A stretch of DNA of 64,000 nucleotides from Collybiopsis luxurians FD-317 M1 (GCA_000827265.1 KN834859.1:62001-126000), one strand, 5' to 3'; shown: positions 11,586 through 24,591, numbered from the stretch's first letter. Numbers and translations: made by a program. Notes: a model not told the origin generated them from the letters alone.

Positions 11586-12144
11586 GAAAGGCAGAAGGAA
11601 AAAGTGCCAGTTGTTGTGAGATGATGCGTTTTGATTTGCGTCTCAAATAGCTGCATAAATGAGAACTCAAGAAACATTGATATGAGAGTTTCCGGAGTCT
11701 GAGATAGAAGTCGGAGATAGGCTCTGGAGGCGCCACAGGTACGCATATGATGAGGTAGGTAAAGCATGCCAGGACTTGCTTCTGCTAACCGCGATCCGTA
11801 CAGATTCATTCAAACCTCAATGCACACCACGTAGGGATCAGCTTGGTTAGGGACCAACTTGGACGCCGAAACCCATGGAAAATCAAAAGATCGGATTTTG
11901 ATTGGATATGGATAGCATCCAGGGTCAAAGTCAGCCGCTAACTGCCTGACTAACACGGTTTTTGGTGATTTTCAGGATCTGAGCCTCTTCCATATCATAA
12001 ACCAAATACCTGGTGATGTCTTTGAACCACTTTGGAATCTTTCCCTTCAAAGGTTGCCGTTAACCTAGATTTCCCGTGTCTTAGTACGTGCAATCCTGTT
12101 TTTAATGGGCACATACAAGTTAGAAGCTTCTTTCCGCGACAGTC
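11586..12144. other. Divergent intergenic region
   Basis: Lies between two genes transcribed away from each other and should hold both promoters. No coding region was recognised; short frames present look like chance. Confidence 0.5.
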
Positions 12145-15100
12145 ATGTCCGCGCCGCCAGATGAGCTACTTTCCGGAGGAGATGAGAACGTCCTCATTCG
12201 GCCGAGTTCTCTCGTTATCGAGACCCCATTGCTTGATGCAAGCAATAATGCGCTAATTCGAGGAAAGTGGAAGGGGCGTTTGGTGGTCGTGAAAAGGCTC
12301 GGTATCGATGTGTCGGAGGAGGTAATGGAGAGCTTAATCGTGGCTCAAATATGCATGTTCATTCATCATCATGATCCCTTCAGATGCTCCAAGACCAGGC
12401 TGGAAAATGGTTCAAACTTAGGCACCCTAATGTCTCGAGGATTTGCGGGATAGCAGATCATGCATCGGACCCTCTTTTTACAGTGATACCGTTCTACAAC
12501 CATGGCAATATTCGTCAGTATTTGACCAAGAAACTTCTGTCGAATCGCCATAAATTGGTATGTTTGAAAGACTTTTTGATCCCAGACAATGCATCCATGC
12601 TGATCCTCCCCTAGATTCTCGATATCGCCTTAGGAATGCAGTACCTGCACAACAACGGCATTGTACATGGAGGTCTCCGGCCAACTAACATCTTCGTTAC
12701 CAATGACGAATGCGCAACTATTTCGGAGTATGGCATGTTTGAGTTACTGCATACGACAGAAGATCATGAAGCTCATCGATACCTCAGCCCTGAGGCTTGG
12801 AGAGGCGTACGTGTCCCTTGAGTTGAATTGGATCTGAAGATTTTCCATGCATTCCTCCAATAGATTAATTCTAGATCTTCCGATATCTATGCGTTTTCGA
12901 TGTGTGCACTGGAGGTGAGTCGGTATTCATCACTTGACGGTCTTGCACTTTGGCATTCAGACCGCTCCTAGATTTTCACTTCAATCTTACCTTGGGGTGC
13001 ACTTTCGGAGAAGCATATAGCTCATTTGGTCATGTATGAGGATGCCAGACCTACGCGTCCAGATGATGATGAAATCACCGACGACTTATGGTCCATCATT
13101 GTCTCCGCATGGCATCCAGAACCTCGTAGCCGACCGAGTTTTGATCTCGTTGTCAGACTTTGGCGAGCGGGTACCAGTCGAGTTGATATTCCCGCCGCAG
13201 ATGAGTCCGGGTCCAATACTCCAACTCTACCTCCAATGCATCGTGTTCAGTCTGGTTCATCGGTGGGCTCTGATAACAGTTCTGGGTCCGGACCACCCGC
13301 ATACGACCGTATTTCAGTTTCGGCACCCCCTCATATTCAACAATTTGCCTTTAACACAACGGAAAATACGAGGAGTACGCTTCAACCAGAGGACGCACTA
13401 TACAGCCACAGCCGACACTCTTCCATCAGTGGTCATGATAGCTCGCAAAGCAGCAGGCCCAGAACACCTAATACAGCACCTGCTGCGGTACAGCAGTTTT
13501 CTGTTAACATGGATACTTCTATGTTCCAGATGCGCCCTTCATCACCCAGCTACAGCTGGTACTCCTCTGCAATAAGTGGGGATCATCAACCTTCCACAAG
13601 TTCGTCATCTGTCCGCTCAGTTTACCCGCCCACAATACCTGCAGACTCTTCTCTGTCACTGCACAAGCCTCGTATAGGTAGGTCGTTGAGCTACTTTTGT
13701 TCTCTTGCTCACACTCGACTTCAGGTGCATCTCTCCAACGTGCATATGGAGCTGTTATGACGTCAGAAGACGATAGCTCTTTCTATGAAATATTCCAGAA
13801 TGTTGGTCAGACCCTTCCGAGTCTGAAATCAAGGGCACGGCAAGACGATAGCTCTGTCTATGAAATGTCCCAGAGCCTTGGTCGGGCCCTTCCGAGCGTC
13901 GAATCAGGGTCACGGCAATGGGAAATAGGACAAAGGATGCCTCCTGCCCGACACCAGCTGTCTTTCTCCGAAATATCGATCTCAAGCGCCTCGAGCGGGC
14001 CAGCAGGGGCCACACAAGGCAAATGATCTTCTGCAATCATTCACGTTGTCAATACTCAGAAATCCTTAGGACGATCTGCTGCTGTTTTGCTCGTTGGCTC
14101 ATTACTTCAGGAGCTCAAAGGAAGCTGCAAGATTGACGTGATTGATTCTTACCTTGTCAAAATTTACACCTCTGCGTCTGAGTCTGATAAGGAGGCTCAG
14201 AAACTAATTACTGCAGGGGCAGCACCTGTCCTCGTTCATCTCCTCAGGACGCGCGCTGCTGAAATCAGCGGGCTAGAAATCGTGCTCATTACCCTAGGTT
14301 GTCTTGCGTATGTCTTTCTTATTTGATCATGGTCAAGTGCTGGTCTTTTTGCTGACACTCAGTACTAGTCACGACTCGATTAGTGCCAACATGATTTACC
14401 GCACCAATACTGCTTTTACCCTCATAGCAATCTGCAGGGCGTCAATCTCGAATGAGATATCCTGCTTGTCTATCTGGTGCCTAAGCCGTATTTGCCGCAG
14501 TGCAGAAGTTGCCCAAGGACTAATAAAGGCTAACGTTGTGTCTGTCCTCCTGAAGCAAAGTGCCATTGGAGACATGCATTCAGCTAGCCTGGCGATTTAC
14601 TGTCTCGGTACGTTGGCTCAGAATGATGTGATAGGTGCGCCTTCGGTAACTTGCGGTTGTCGAATCGCGTTTGACATAACATTAAGCTGAATTTTTGAGT
14701 GCCATGGACGTTATTTCATTTGTTGTCAGTCATTTGCGGCAAAGCACCGAGAGTCCACAACAAAATCCAGACCATATCTGTGCTGGTCTCTATACTATTG
14801 CCCGACTATCCCGTTCCGTCAAACTAGCAAAATCGCTAGCAAAGGCTGGATGCATCGATCTCATCTCGTACCACCTAAACATAGCGGGAGAGCCGAATAT
14901 CTTGCACTGGGGTGCAAGAGCTGTTGGATGTCTAATGAGGCCGAATAGCAATGATATGGCAAAATTGTTGCTTGAAGCGGACACTGCCAAAGGACTTGCT
15001 CGACTTCCCACTGTGCTCTTTTCGGAGAATCTACAGGCACTTGGGTCCCTTGGTTTCGCGGTTCAACGTTTCAGCTGCGCCGAATGGGGCGCCAAAACCC

Positions 15101-15568
15101 GTCAATCTCTTGTAGATGTAAGTCGCTTTCCTCTTAATTGCCTTTATTTCTGATTGAAGGGTAGGCGGGTGTGGTCGACTCGCTGCTCGCCGCACTGCGA
15201 ACGGCAGCAGATGAGCCATGTTACGAGGTTCACATTGAACTGGCTCTCGCAGTGAGTCTTCTTGGAGACGTTGGCGGGTCAGCTATACGGAAAGAGATCA
15301 TCAACGCTGGCGGTATTGCAATTCTCAAGGGTGTGTCCTCCAATGGCAATGCAGAAGTGGGGAAAGCTTGTAGCATGGCAATTACGAGTATTACCGGCAA
15401 TATCTGGTCGCGGAACGCAGGTCAGTACAGCAAGCGTTGAACTATACATCAGTGATTAAAGTTAGTCATCTTTTAGCGTCTGCAAAGACAGCCATGGCCC
15501 ACAATTGGAATGGAGGCTGTCCGGAATATCAACCACCATGTCCCTTGATACTGCGTGTCCTGCCCTGA
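12145..15568 (+). CDS. Pseudokinase-like protein with C-terminal ARM-type helical repeats
   Basis: The N-terminal half is a kinase-fold domain spliced from 12145-12321, 12384-12557, 12615-12806, 12864-12914 and 12972-13677. It keeps a VVVKRL lysine strand and family segments such as RSSDIYAFSMCALE and AWHPEPRSRPSF. The catalytic loop reads IVHGGLRPTN instead of HRDLKPxN, and the DFG position reads SEYG, so catalysis is unlikely. A Ser/Pro-rich linker follows. An exon from 13725 carries two copies of a roughly 30-residue unit (DDSSFYEIFQNVGQTLPS / DDSSVYEMSQSLGRALPS). From about 14081 to the stop at 15566-15568 are helical ARM-like repeats (LVHLLRTRAAEISG, GCIDLISYHLNIAG, AGGIAILKGV). The junction near 14020-14080 is unresolved: a weak GC donor would fit, or these could be two genes. 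Confidence 0.7.
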
Positions 15569-15950
15569 CTTTGAGATTGCCTCTCCTGTGACTAACATCC
15601 TGCTTGGGCCTTTTGATCATAACTTTCTCTAACAAATAACGCTGGCCTTGAGCTGCTGCAATTATTTGTATGTATTAGGTACGCGGCTTTATCTGGACGG
15701 TCGCTAGAAACGCGATGTATTACCTTGTAGTATCGGATTTCAATGGATACTCCTTCTCACAAAGATGCACAGTCAGACCAAAACCGAGGCCGATCCCGTA
15801 TCGCTGTCTAGAATCCTTCACGATACACCATAGACTTAAACGCGAATCTATAATTTAGTGGTCCATTCGACTGAAGGAATTTTGCAAGCCACCAAACGAC
15901 AATAAATGACACCAAAATTGAATCAACTGCTATTAGGGTAGACGACCGAT

Positions 15951-17580
15951 TTATTCAAGGAACAAATCCACTGAAATACATTCTTGAATATTGTAATGTG
16001 GATGATTTGCTATGGGCTCGAGAACGAGGTCTAAACGATTTACAGGAAAGGCTGAGGTGTTCGGGCACATTGCCCATGCGTCTGCCCGTCCGTTTCCGAG
16101 AAGAATAGGGCCATCTGTTGGGGAAAGTCCTAAGTCTGGTGGGTATGGACTTGGCTAGAAGGGTACGGTGCGTTCATCAACAAAAACTGTGGAATCCAAA
16201 GTGGACAACATTAGGTGACTTACCGAAGCGCAGTATCCTGCGTATCCATTATACCCTGCAGGCAAGGTCGATTTGGTTTGGAATAAAACGCTCTCGCCTT
16301 GGAATAGATTTATGCTGATCATTGGGGGAGCATCGTCGGACAACGAAATAACCGGAGTCAAGAATCCCCCGTCGAGTGAAGTGTCAAGCCAAGTCTCATT
16401 GCAATTCTGGCACGCCTAGTATCCGGTTACACTAAGATTAGCGAAAGGAAAGAGTAACGATGAGGTGGAGATGACATACGGATAATAAAGACCAGGTAGT
16501 TTGACCCTCTGTGAGGACGTCAATAATTCGGAGCAGCGCACCGTCCCAGCCAGTTTGGGACGTGGATGGTTCCTTCGGACTTGCAAGGATACTGCCATAC
16601 TGGGAGGAGTTGAAGTTGGGAATACACTGGTTGGTATACGTTTCTTGAGGTCCGGGATTGTGATGATATACTGAGAGTCGGTTGGCATCGCCACAAAGAA
16701 AATCTCGGTCAGCGTTGCATGTCATGGTACAGTCGCTCTCGGGTGCTTGGGTAGCTGCTCCGGTGCTGTTGCCACACCCTGAGATAGTGATATCGGCAAG
16801 CAGAGCTAGACATGAAGAAGGAGAGCTTACAACACTCTTCGCCGTTTTCAGTTCCCATCATTGTATAGCCGTTAAATGCACAAGCATCAGCGCAGGAGGC
16901 AGGAGTTACTCCTCCAATTGTTTGAACCTGGGTCGGGAATGTTCTTTGATCTGTGCTGTCTCTGGAACATCGCCTTCACTGTGAGTAAAATACCAATTCA
17001 TATCTTGAATATACCTACACAAAGCATCCCGAGTAAGCCCAGAAACTGCGCCACAAGGTGGGCGGACTCGAAGGTATATCAAAGTCCCCATCCCAATACA
17101 CCATGATTATGTTAGATCCTCCACAGGTCTCGGTTGGATCGCCGTTGCATGGCATATTACAAGAACTGTCGCTGATTCCCTGGAAGCCAGTCTCGTGAAG
17201 TTGCTCGTCGCACCCTTTGTTCAAGTTCAGGAACTAGCGATTGGATCGTGTGCTTCTACACCTACAGCATTCACCCCCAAATTCAACTCCCGCATACGCC
17301 CAGTTATTCGCAGAACAGTAGTTGATACATACTGTCGGGGTCATCGTGCTGGCTGGAAGTCCACTGTTGGTCCTCAACAGCCGACCGGCCGACGTATTAT
17401 CCCTGTTCAGTAAACATTCAACATCGTCCGAATGTCATGGATAAAATGAAAAGGTCTCAACGTATAGCAACCATAGGTGAACCATCCTGTAGGCAGACTT
17501 GCCTGACGACGTTCTATAGCGAAGCTATGAACCGAAAAGGCAAACTGAAGAAGGAGAAATATGACGCTAAAACAGGACAT
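15951..17580 (-). CDS. Secreted two-WSC-domain protein
   Basis: Seven exons (17580-17462, 17402-17266, 17214-17019, 16973-16831, 16778-16480, 16415-16224, 16154-15951) sum to 430 codons, giving 429 residues. It starts with a signal peptide, MSCFSVIFLLLQFAFSVHSFA. Two WSC modules follow, small cysteine-rich domains linked to carbohydrate or cell-wall binding. The first runs from WFTYGCYTDNTSAGR through AGVEFGGECWC to CNGDPTETCGGS. The second runs from WAYSGCFV through MGTENGEECWCGNST to CGDANRLSVY. The C-terminal region has CQNCNETWLDTSLDG and DAWAMCPNTSAFP, as seen after WSC modules in other agaricomycete proteins, and may be another ligand-binding part. The splices consistently rebuild the ECWC motifs. 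A truncated, broken copy of its 3' part lies about 7 kb away. Confidence 0.9.
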
Positions 17581-18592
17581 TGGAAGCTTATTCGTTCAAT
17601 CGAGTGCTGACCCTCTGCAGAGGCGCGCTCGGGGGTACAAAGAAGCTCTTTTAAGTTCGATATCGAGCACTTCATGGACGTTAAAAACTCGGTTATTTCG
17701 GAACATCCTGTCTTCTTAGACGTACTCTGACAGATTTGAGCCTGAAGGGAATTCATCCGCTTGGCCAAGCCTAGTAGAAGCTGAATTCAAGCAGAACACG
17801 CTCGCTAGGAACGTATTGGGTGAGCATGATGATGAAGCCTGTATCTAACTCCGAACCATGTGCATGAACGACAGAAGCAAAACTGACAAGGACCGAATAG
17901 AAAGAACGCACTTGAGGAACAAACAGCCTATTGGTAACGTTCGAACTACCAGATGCGGCCATCTACTTCTAGCCCGGACAGGCTCTAATCGGAATCGGAA
18001 GGACATCCGTCATCCTTGCAAGGCCGCGAGTCGCGGATATGATACGGCCATGAATCTCCTAGTGAGCTTGGGATATGAGCCATACGAGAGGCAGTGGAAG
18101 CGAGAGATTGATTCTTAATCGGCCGTAGTGAAAGAGCAGTTGCGTCCCGGTCTCATCAAACCGCACCCCCTGCATTCGAACTCGAATGGGGATTACAGGA
18201 CATGAAGAGAGGGAATAGGGAAGAGAGGGCAAGCACGGAACAGGGCAAGTACATTCAAGTCTCAAACAAAGCCGAAAAGTAACCATTGTATAATATAGCA
18301 AGATGTGCATATGCGTGTACAAAAATAAGAACAGAAATGCAATGTAATATGACAGTAACCTGCAAACATGTAATGTATAAACAGAAGATACAGATGATAT
18401 ATAAACGAGTGTAGGGTACAAAAATCAAAAAGATAAGCTATAGTAAGAAGAGCAAAGAGATTTGGCAAGAGGTGCGTTATCACTGGATACCTTTTTTACA
18501 ACAACCCCGATATCGAGTGTCAGATCCAATATATCGACAAAAATATGAAAGGTTTTGTCCCCAAACCCGAAAGTGTGTGTATATACATCTCA
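17581..18592. other. Intergenic stretch
   Basis: Contains the upstream region of the WSC gene and the 3' flank of the peroxidase gene. The part at 18280-18560 is AT-rich with short repeats of ATGT/ACAT type, as expected of a 3' untranslated region. No gene was recognised. Confidence 0.5.
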
Positions 18593-19849
18593 TCATTGCC
18601 CACCATTCCCTCCTGTCGGCGGCTGCGGTTTTGAACGGAGGAAGGGAATCCATTCTTCCAATCGAGTCAAGAATGACTTACTCTTTCCCTTCTCAATCTC
18701 GTTCGTAACCTCCCTAATCATCGAACTTCTCTTCACCACATCAAGCAGCGACTGTTTATGTGACGGTCTCCACATTACCGTCGCCGGTGTCTTGGAATCC
18801 GTACCTTGCATGGGAGCAGGCACCTCTGGAAGTCTCTCCTCCGACAACCACTGCAGCAGCCACGGAAGCGGTATCCCTCCCTTCTCCTTCCTCTCCTGTC
18901 TCCACACCCCGAGAATGATAGCCATCTCACCTCTCGCAATCTCCGCATGCTTAGCAGACAGCTTGTCAGGGAGAATCTCCTTCTGTCGCCTAGCCCTCAT
19001 TCTCCCAACGTCATCTTCGTTGACGAGGACGTCGAGGTAGGCGGGGTCGGAGATGTATTTGCGTAGAGAAGGAACAGAGTAAGCCGAGGCGTAGAAGGAG
19101 GAACCAGTGCTCAATGAGCCATCTGAAGAAGTTGACGATGTTGTTGAATCCGACAGTGAACGATGCGGATGCGGTATCCTAGCAGGTTCGGAGCCCTGCA
19201 CAGGTGGTAAGATATCCCCAACAAGATCCGGCACCCATTCATCCTGAATCTCTACAGGGGCGTACTTTGCTCCATCAGCGTTTGTATGGACCAAGCTCGC
19301 ATCGTGTTCGACCCCATTGTGGAGCCCGATGAGGTGTAGGTCGATGACACCGCCCGGAGACACGGTGCCGTCAGGGTTCTTGGCGCTGAAGAGGGAGAGA
19401 TCGGAGAGGTATGGGACACGGAGGGGAGAACGATGGATGAGCAAGAAGCCGCCAGTGACAAGGACGGTAGCGAGGGGGGAAGAGAGACCGTAGCATTCTT
19501 TGAGACCGCGGAAGAGAACACCAAAAGTTAGATTCTGACCGTCCCGGGGGCTAAGGAATTGAATTAGAATGATAAGAGATAAAGTTTCGTTTTTTTAGCG
19601 CAGAACTCACATATACCCATGATTAGCCATCGTATTAAGTGCCGGACAGACGGAACGTAGATCGCCGTCCTGAGGTGGACAATATTCATGGGATTTGTGG
19701 CCTGTTACGGGACACTGTCCGTTGGTATGTATATGCGCGGGGACCTCTGGATGGCCTGCAGGAAGTAGGGTCGAGGCTGTAGAGGATGACATGGTGGAAA
19801 TGGGAGTATCGGTGCCATTGAGGGAATCAGCTTGGTGAGGATTAGCCAT
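18593..19849 (-). CDS. Intracellular-type heme-thiolate peroxidase (chloroperoxidase/peroxygenase family)
   Basis: Two exons (19849-19611 and 19550-18593) give 398 residues. The proximal cysteine ligand motif appears as SVCPALNTMANHG, with Cys68 as the expected heme thiolate ligand; the usual Pro before this Cys is Val here. The metal/heme-site motif E161-H162-D163 is present in NGVEHDASL. A later IARGEMAIILGVW segment may carry the acid-base glutamate. Members use hydrogen peroxide to halogenate or oxygenate organic substrates. There is no signal peptide (MANPHQADSLNGTDTP), unlike secreted unspecific peroxygenases, so it is probably intracellular. Splicing changes the end of exon 1 to NHGYIPRDG, matching the family. 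A C-rich tract (CATCCCCC units on the coding strand) lies just upstream of the start. The stop is followed by an AT-rich flank. Confidence 0.92.
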
Positions 19850-19863
19850 TGGTTAAAATTAGG

Positions 19864-19892
19864 ATGGGGGAATGGGGGGATGGGGGGATGGG
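19864..19892. repeat. Short GGGGGGAT tandem tract before the peroxidase start
   Basis: Imperfect tandem GGGGGGAT units, read as CATCCCCC on the coding strand of the peroxidase. They end about 15 bases upstream of its ATG, so they probably sit in the 5' leader. They could matter for transcription or translation, but nothing beyond composition shows this. Confidence 0.7.
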
Positions 19893-22800
19893 AACGTGGA
19901 TTAGGAATGGAGCCTCGAGGCTTTAAAAGACGCTGCTGATGACAGGAGACACGAATTTTTAATAAGTAGAGCCTAACACGAGGACGGTAAGACCCACCGT
20001 ATGACCCCGGTAGGATGGGACTGAAAGAAGTCGCGATGGCTTCTAATCTAAAAGCTAAAAGAAAGATTCGCCGACAAGTAAGGGGTATCCGAGTAGGCGT
20101 AGGGTGTAAAATTCTCCAAGTGGGAATCAGGGAAAGTACGCTGGCTACGCTCGCGCGATCCTTTTTATAATAGACCCTGGCCGCCCAAGGTAATATAGAT
20201 GTGCTGTCCGAAAATCAAGATGTGCGATGCCAGAACGCCAAAAAAAATGATGTAACATTGCATTGAACAAATGCTTGATTGCCCATAATCTAAGGAGCGG
20301 GAAAGGACTTACCCGGATAAATCAATACAGCCACTAATTTCCACCAGTTCAAACACCCTTTCCCTCTCTCTCACAGAATCGAGCTATTCCCGATACCGAC
20401 GCCGCTTCTTTCTCCTTCTTTCAAGTTGAAACGAGAAGCAATATAATGACCCTAGAAAATATCGGTCTTTGCTTTCTTCCGTTTCAAAGGAACCTGAAAA
20501 CTGAACAAGTCGGGATTTTCGAATCGGGCAGTGTTTCTGAAGACAGGAACGAGTCAGCTCCATCAATACCAACCATATGGTCTGCATTCTGTACGAGTAC
20601 ATGAAATAGCGCTGTAGATTCTACTAAGTATGTAGAACAACTGATCCTGTTGCCTCTTAAAATGTCTGTTCAGAATCACTCAGCTGCGAAGATGATGGTC
20701 ATTGGACAAGAGAGAATGAAAACTGACAACAGGGACCGGGATCGCTGATATGGGCGCTTGTCCGGCGCCCGCCGTTCGGCTATCACCGGCAACTGGTCCA
20801 AGAGCGTTCCCTCCATTCCTCTTCAACCTTGGACACATTTACCACTCTCCTGGGCTTCAGTTTTCGCTTCAAGGGAGCACTTGGAGCTAATCCATCAACA
20901 GGTCAACTTCACTCGTAATTCCGAGGAACCCCATACCTTGATATACATACGTGCTTCAAATTGATGAATTGTTGATCTCTGGTATCCGTCGTCCGGGAGT
21001 AGCCATCTTTAAACACCATCTGCACTCGTTATGGCTCACACTGACTCTCAACTCATCAGAATTGCCTTGTTCTGGCTCCCACCACCTTAGGTCTTCAGAT
21101 CAACGCTTGCAGACTATCTCCTGTACAGCGCCGCGGTACCAGCGCTAAAGTCGATTGCAAGCTGTAATTTACAGTAGATAGTTCCCGAATCTGTATGTAG
21201 CTATTTTCGTTTCCCAAGCATCTTTCCGTATTATGCATCCTAATCCCGCTCGTCTCGGCCCACAGCTTCATATTTAGTAGTGCACACCTGTTGCCCTTGA
21301 AATCCCGTGTACTCGCACATATTTTATAGCATCTTCTAGTCTTCATTTCTATTCTCAAACTTCGTTTGGGGAAATTTGGCTGGGTCTCTGCTCAAGCTCC
21401 GCTTCCCGGATCGTATAGCATCTACAGCTCACTACGAGGTCCGAATCCTGAACAGCAACCTACCTGGGATGCACTACTGTGCAGTTACATATCCACCATA
21501 TCGTTAGCTCCAAATCTCCTTCAGGTTGCTAAACCGAGTAGGTAGGGTGTGGTTTTGCTCTTCTAAATGCTGTGAGTGACATCGCCAATGCAAGCGCTAT
21601 CTCCGCGAGACCGGCGGGACATAGACATGGACACGCATAGATTCCGGACGTATGATATAAATATATGGGACATTGGACTTGGCATTTGGATAGCTGTAAT
21701 CTGCGCACTTTACTAGTTAGGGTGTTCGATAGGTGTTTATTCAAACGTTTCCTAATACAGCAGCCGGCTGTGTCAGCGAGCCAAGTATGTATTTACTGAG
21801 TAAGCAGGGATATCGATATCAATACGGACCATAGGGGACTTTCTCTGTATTGCCCGAAACTGCCCGCGGTGTTTCTCATACTCGGCTGAAACCTTTTAGA
21901 AGTTTTATGCGGGACATGCAAACATATATAATTTTTGAGTGGCCGGTCTTTTCCTATTTCATCCTGTCGTTGATTCCATTGATCCTTGGTCATCTCCCTA
22001 GTTTCTTACATGCCAATCATCTTCAAGAACGTCGTCCACGGGATTGGAGGGTAGTTAAATGTTCTAGCGCTCACCAGCCGCGTTCAAGGTTCATGCTAGA
22101 GGATCTATCGGTGCCAATAAACACCCCCCACGTTAGGCCGGATGCTTCAGATGTGTAGGTACTACTGACATACAGCACGCTGGAAACTTAAAGGATCAAC
22201 AAATGAATCGCGTTCGCCGGTGAGGTTTGGCAGGGATAGTCTCAATCTTGATCTCACAGTTCATCGATAACTATGTAGTCTTTCGCGGGATCCTGTCTTT
22301 CGCGCTCCGTGCCCGTGCCCGTGACCACGACCTCTGACCTCCTCTGACGGGCCCCACATACCCTACTATTGAAGTTATAGCTCGTTCACCCTGTCACTCA
22401 TCATTCATCCTGCCATTCTTTCCCCTTCCCTTCGTCCTTCCAGAAGTTCCAGAAAGCTTGATTCACACCAAGGAGGTCGTTCATGACCGACTTTACCCCT
22501 TCCCTCTTCTCTACATATCGCTCCAAGCTTTCGCACATCTCCGTACTTCACCGGGATGGACCTTGGCGCTTGAGATAGCCAGCTCGAGGCATCCAGGTAC
22601 TCATTCAAGAATTAGGGGTCGTGCTAGGTTAGGTCCCAGGTTCACAATACGCGTACCTGTACGTGTCTAACCGTCCAGCCTCAGGGGGACGGGAAATGAA
22701 CTTGAGATGAAAAATTGCAGCATGGTGCCTACTCTTGTACTTACTTGTCGTACTTCTTCTTCGATTTGAGCTCCTCTCATCTTCAAGAGTAAGCACTATG

Positions 22801-24591
22801 CTGCATCTAGTTCTCCTACACAGGCTTAACACAGGCTCGGAGCCATCAGATGAAATTTTCGACTCCATGATCAAGAAAGCTTATTATAAACGCAAACGCT
22901 GTACAGGTGCTCTGTTTGCTGAACGTGAGCTTTAGGGTACGACCGACGTACACGTAGCACATTCTATCCGCGAATGTCACGGTCGACCTTGAACTGTTAC
23001 CGCTAGACACAAAATAGGTGAGGTCGTAATCCTGATTTAAAAGCCGACATGATGAAACTCGGCAACCAAACGGCCCGTGCGGCTTCGACTGGAAAATGAT
23101 AGAAATCCCATCCTCCCTCTTGAGATATAGCTTAGTTCAAGACTTGCACAATTTCTACCTCACGTTCGTTGAATTCTCAATACGTTTATTTAATTTCATT
23201 CGCCATACAATGCGGTCTTGCACCGTACATGTCTGGGTACGCAACCAGCCTATGACCATCGATATGCTATAAATATCTTCCACGTGAGTCCTTTGCGCAG
23301 TTAGAGACTATCCCTGAACATGAACAGTCATAGAGTACTGCCTACCATATCCTTCGGGGCAGAGAGCAATAAACGAGGATACAATAACAAAAAGAAGAAA
23401 AAAAAAACTGAACATAGAGAAAGTTAGACAGTTAGACAGCATCCTATGCGGAATTCGAAGCAATAAATTCTACATTCTGCGCAGTGTTGATTTTTGCGTT
23501 CGAAGACTCCGCCGGTACGAGGATCCGTATGACACTACGCATGACTGGGTCAAGGTTTACACGACGTCGTTCATTTATCCGTCCCTGCCGCTCCTCGACT
23601 GAAACTAGGCAGAGATTTTACATGAGTATCTGATCTGCGACATTCAAAGGGTCGTGACGCTCTCTATCCATGAAAAGTGATTCTCGAGCTGCCAGTTTGT
23701 CGCTTCATTTGTAGAAGTTTTGTACCGTAATCTTGCCGTGAGCGAATAGTCCATCTCTTACTCGAAGTGGATATCGGCTATATCCACTTTGCCCAAATCT
23801 CCTTCCCATGCCACACAAATCGATTGCGAGCAGTAGCCCGTTACAAAAATTGCTGTTGAATGCCCGCCTTGCCACGCTCTAAGACAACTGACCCTGCTCT
23901 GCTAAGGTTGTCCGGATAAAATGCGAACCGGATAAGTTCAAAGAACTTGAGCGTCCAAAAGAAACTCAGATTGTAGTAACGTATCAAAGTTTAAAGCATA
24001 TGCATTCGAATTATGAACTGACGAGGCCAGCTCCGATTTGTAGCGTTTACTACTTGAACACGGAGATGAAGGCCTTTCAGTGTTGACATTAATAGCGTCG
24101 CCGCTGGGATGATAGGCCACTGGAAATGGGCAGTTCGAAGGCGAAGATTGGACGCTGCGTCTTCGGACCTCGTGTGATTCTTCGTTGGATTTGACCTTAG
24201 CCGCGAATTGGCACTTACCGTATTATGCTGTACTATTCCTGTTATTCTTTTCATCATTCTGATGCCTATCCGTCTCGCATTTACCGCATCCCACAGACGG
24301 TCGAAATCTGGAGACCTGGCGGAACAGATCTGTCTTGAACCTTCGGCCACTTGGTCGCGTCAGTTGTATAGTATACAACCTAATTTCAATCTTGAACCTT
24401 CTTACTCAGTCCGACGGGGTCAAGTTAACCAACAGTTCCAAACGATGCCTTTCGAATTGCATGAAGTGTGATCAGACAAGATTAAAATATAGTCTCCTTA
24501 CGATACATTGAGAATGCGAAATGACTGTTTAAGTCAAGGAACCATGCTTTCTTCGTCCTCGTATCATGCAAACACCATAAGTTGAGCTTAT
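19893..24591. other. Gene-poor stretch of about 4.7 kb
   Basis: No recognisable gene, RNA or mobile element. The longest open frames are about 100-120 codons (for example minus strand 23991-24350 and plus strand 21850-22158). They have no family motif, no plausible exon partners and no signal peptide. The first few hundred bases should include the peroxidase promoter. Decayed transposon remnants cannot be excluded without a database search. Confidence 0.5.

Noticed and set aside
13036..13575. 179-codon frame overlapping the pseudokinase exon
   Set aside because: Out-of-frame shadow of the exon at 12972-13677, whose own frame continues the kinase domain.
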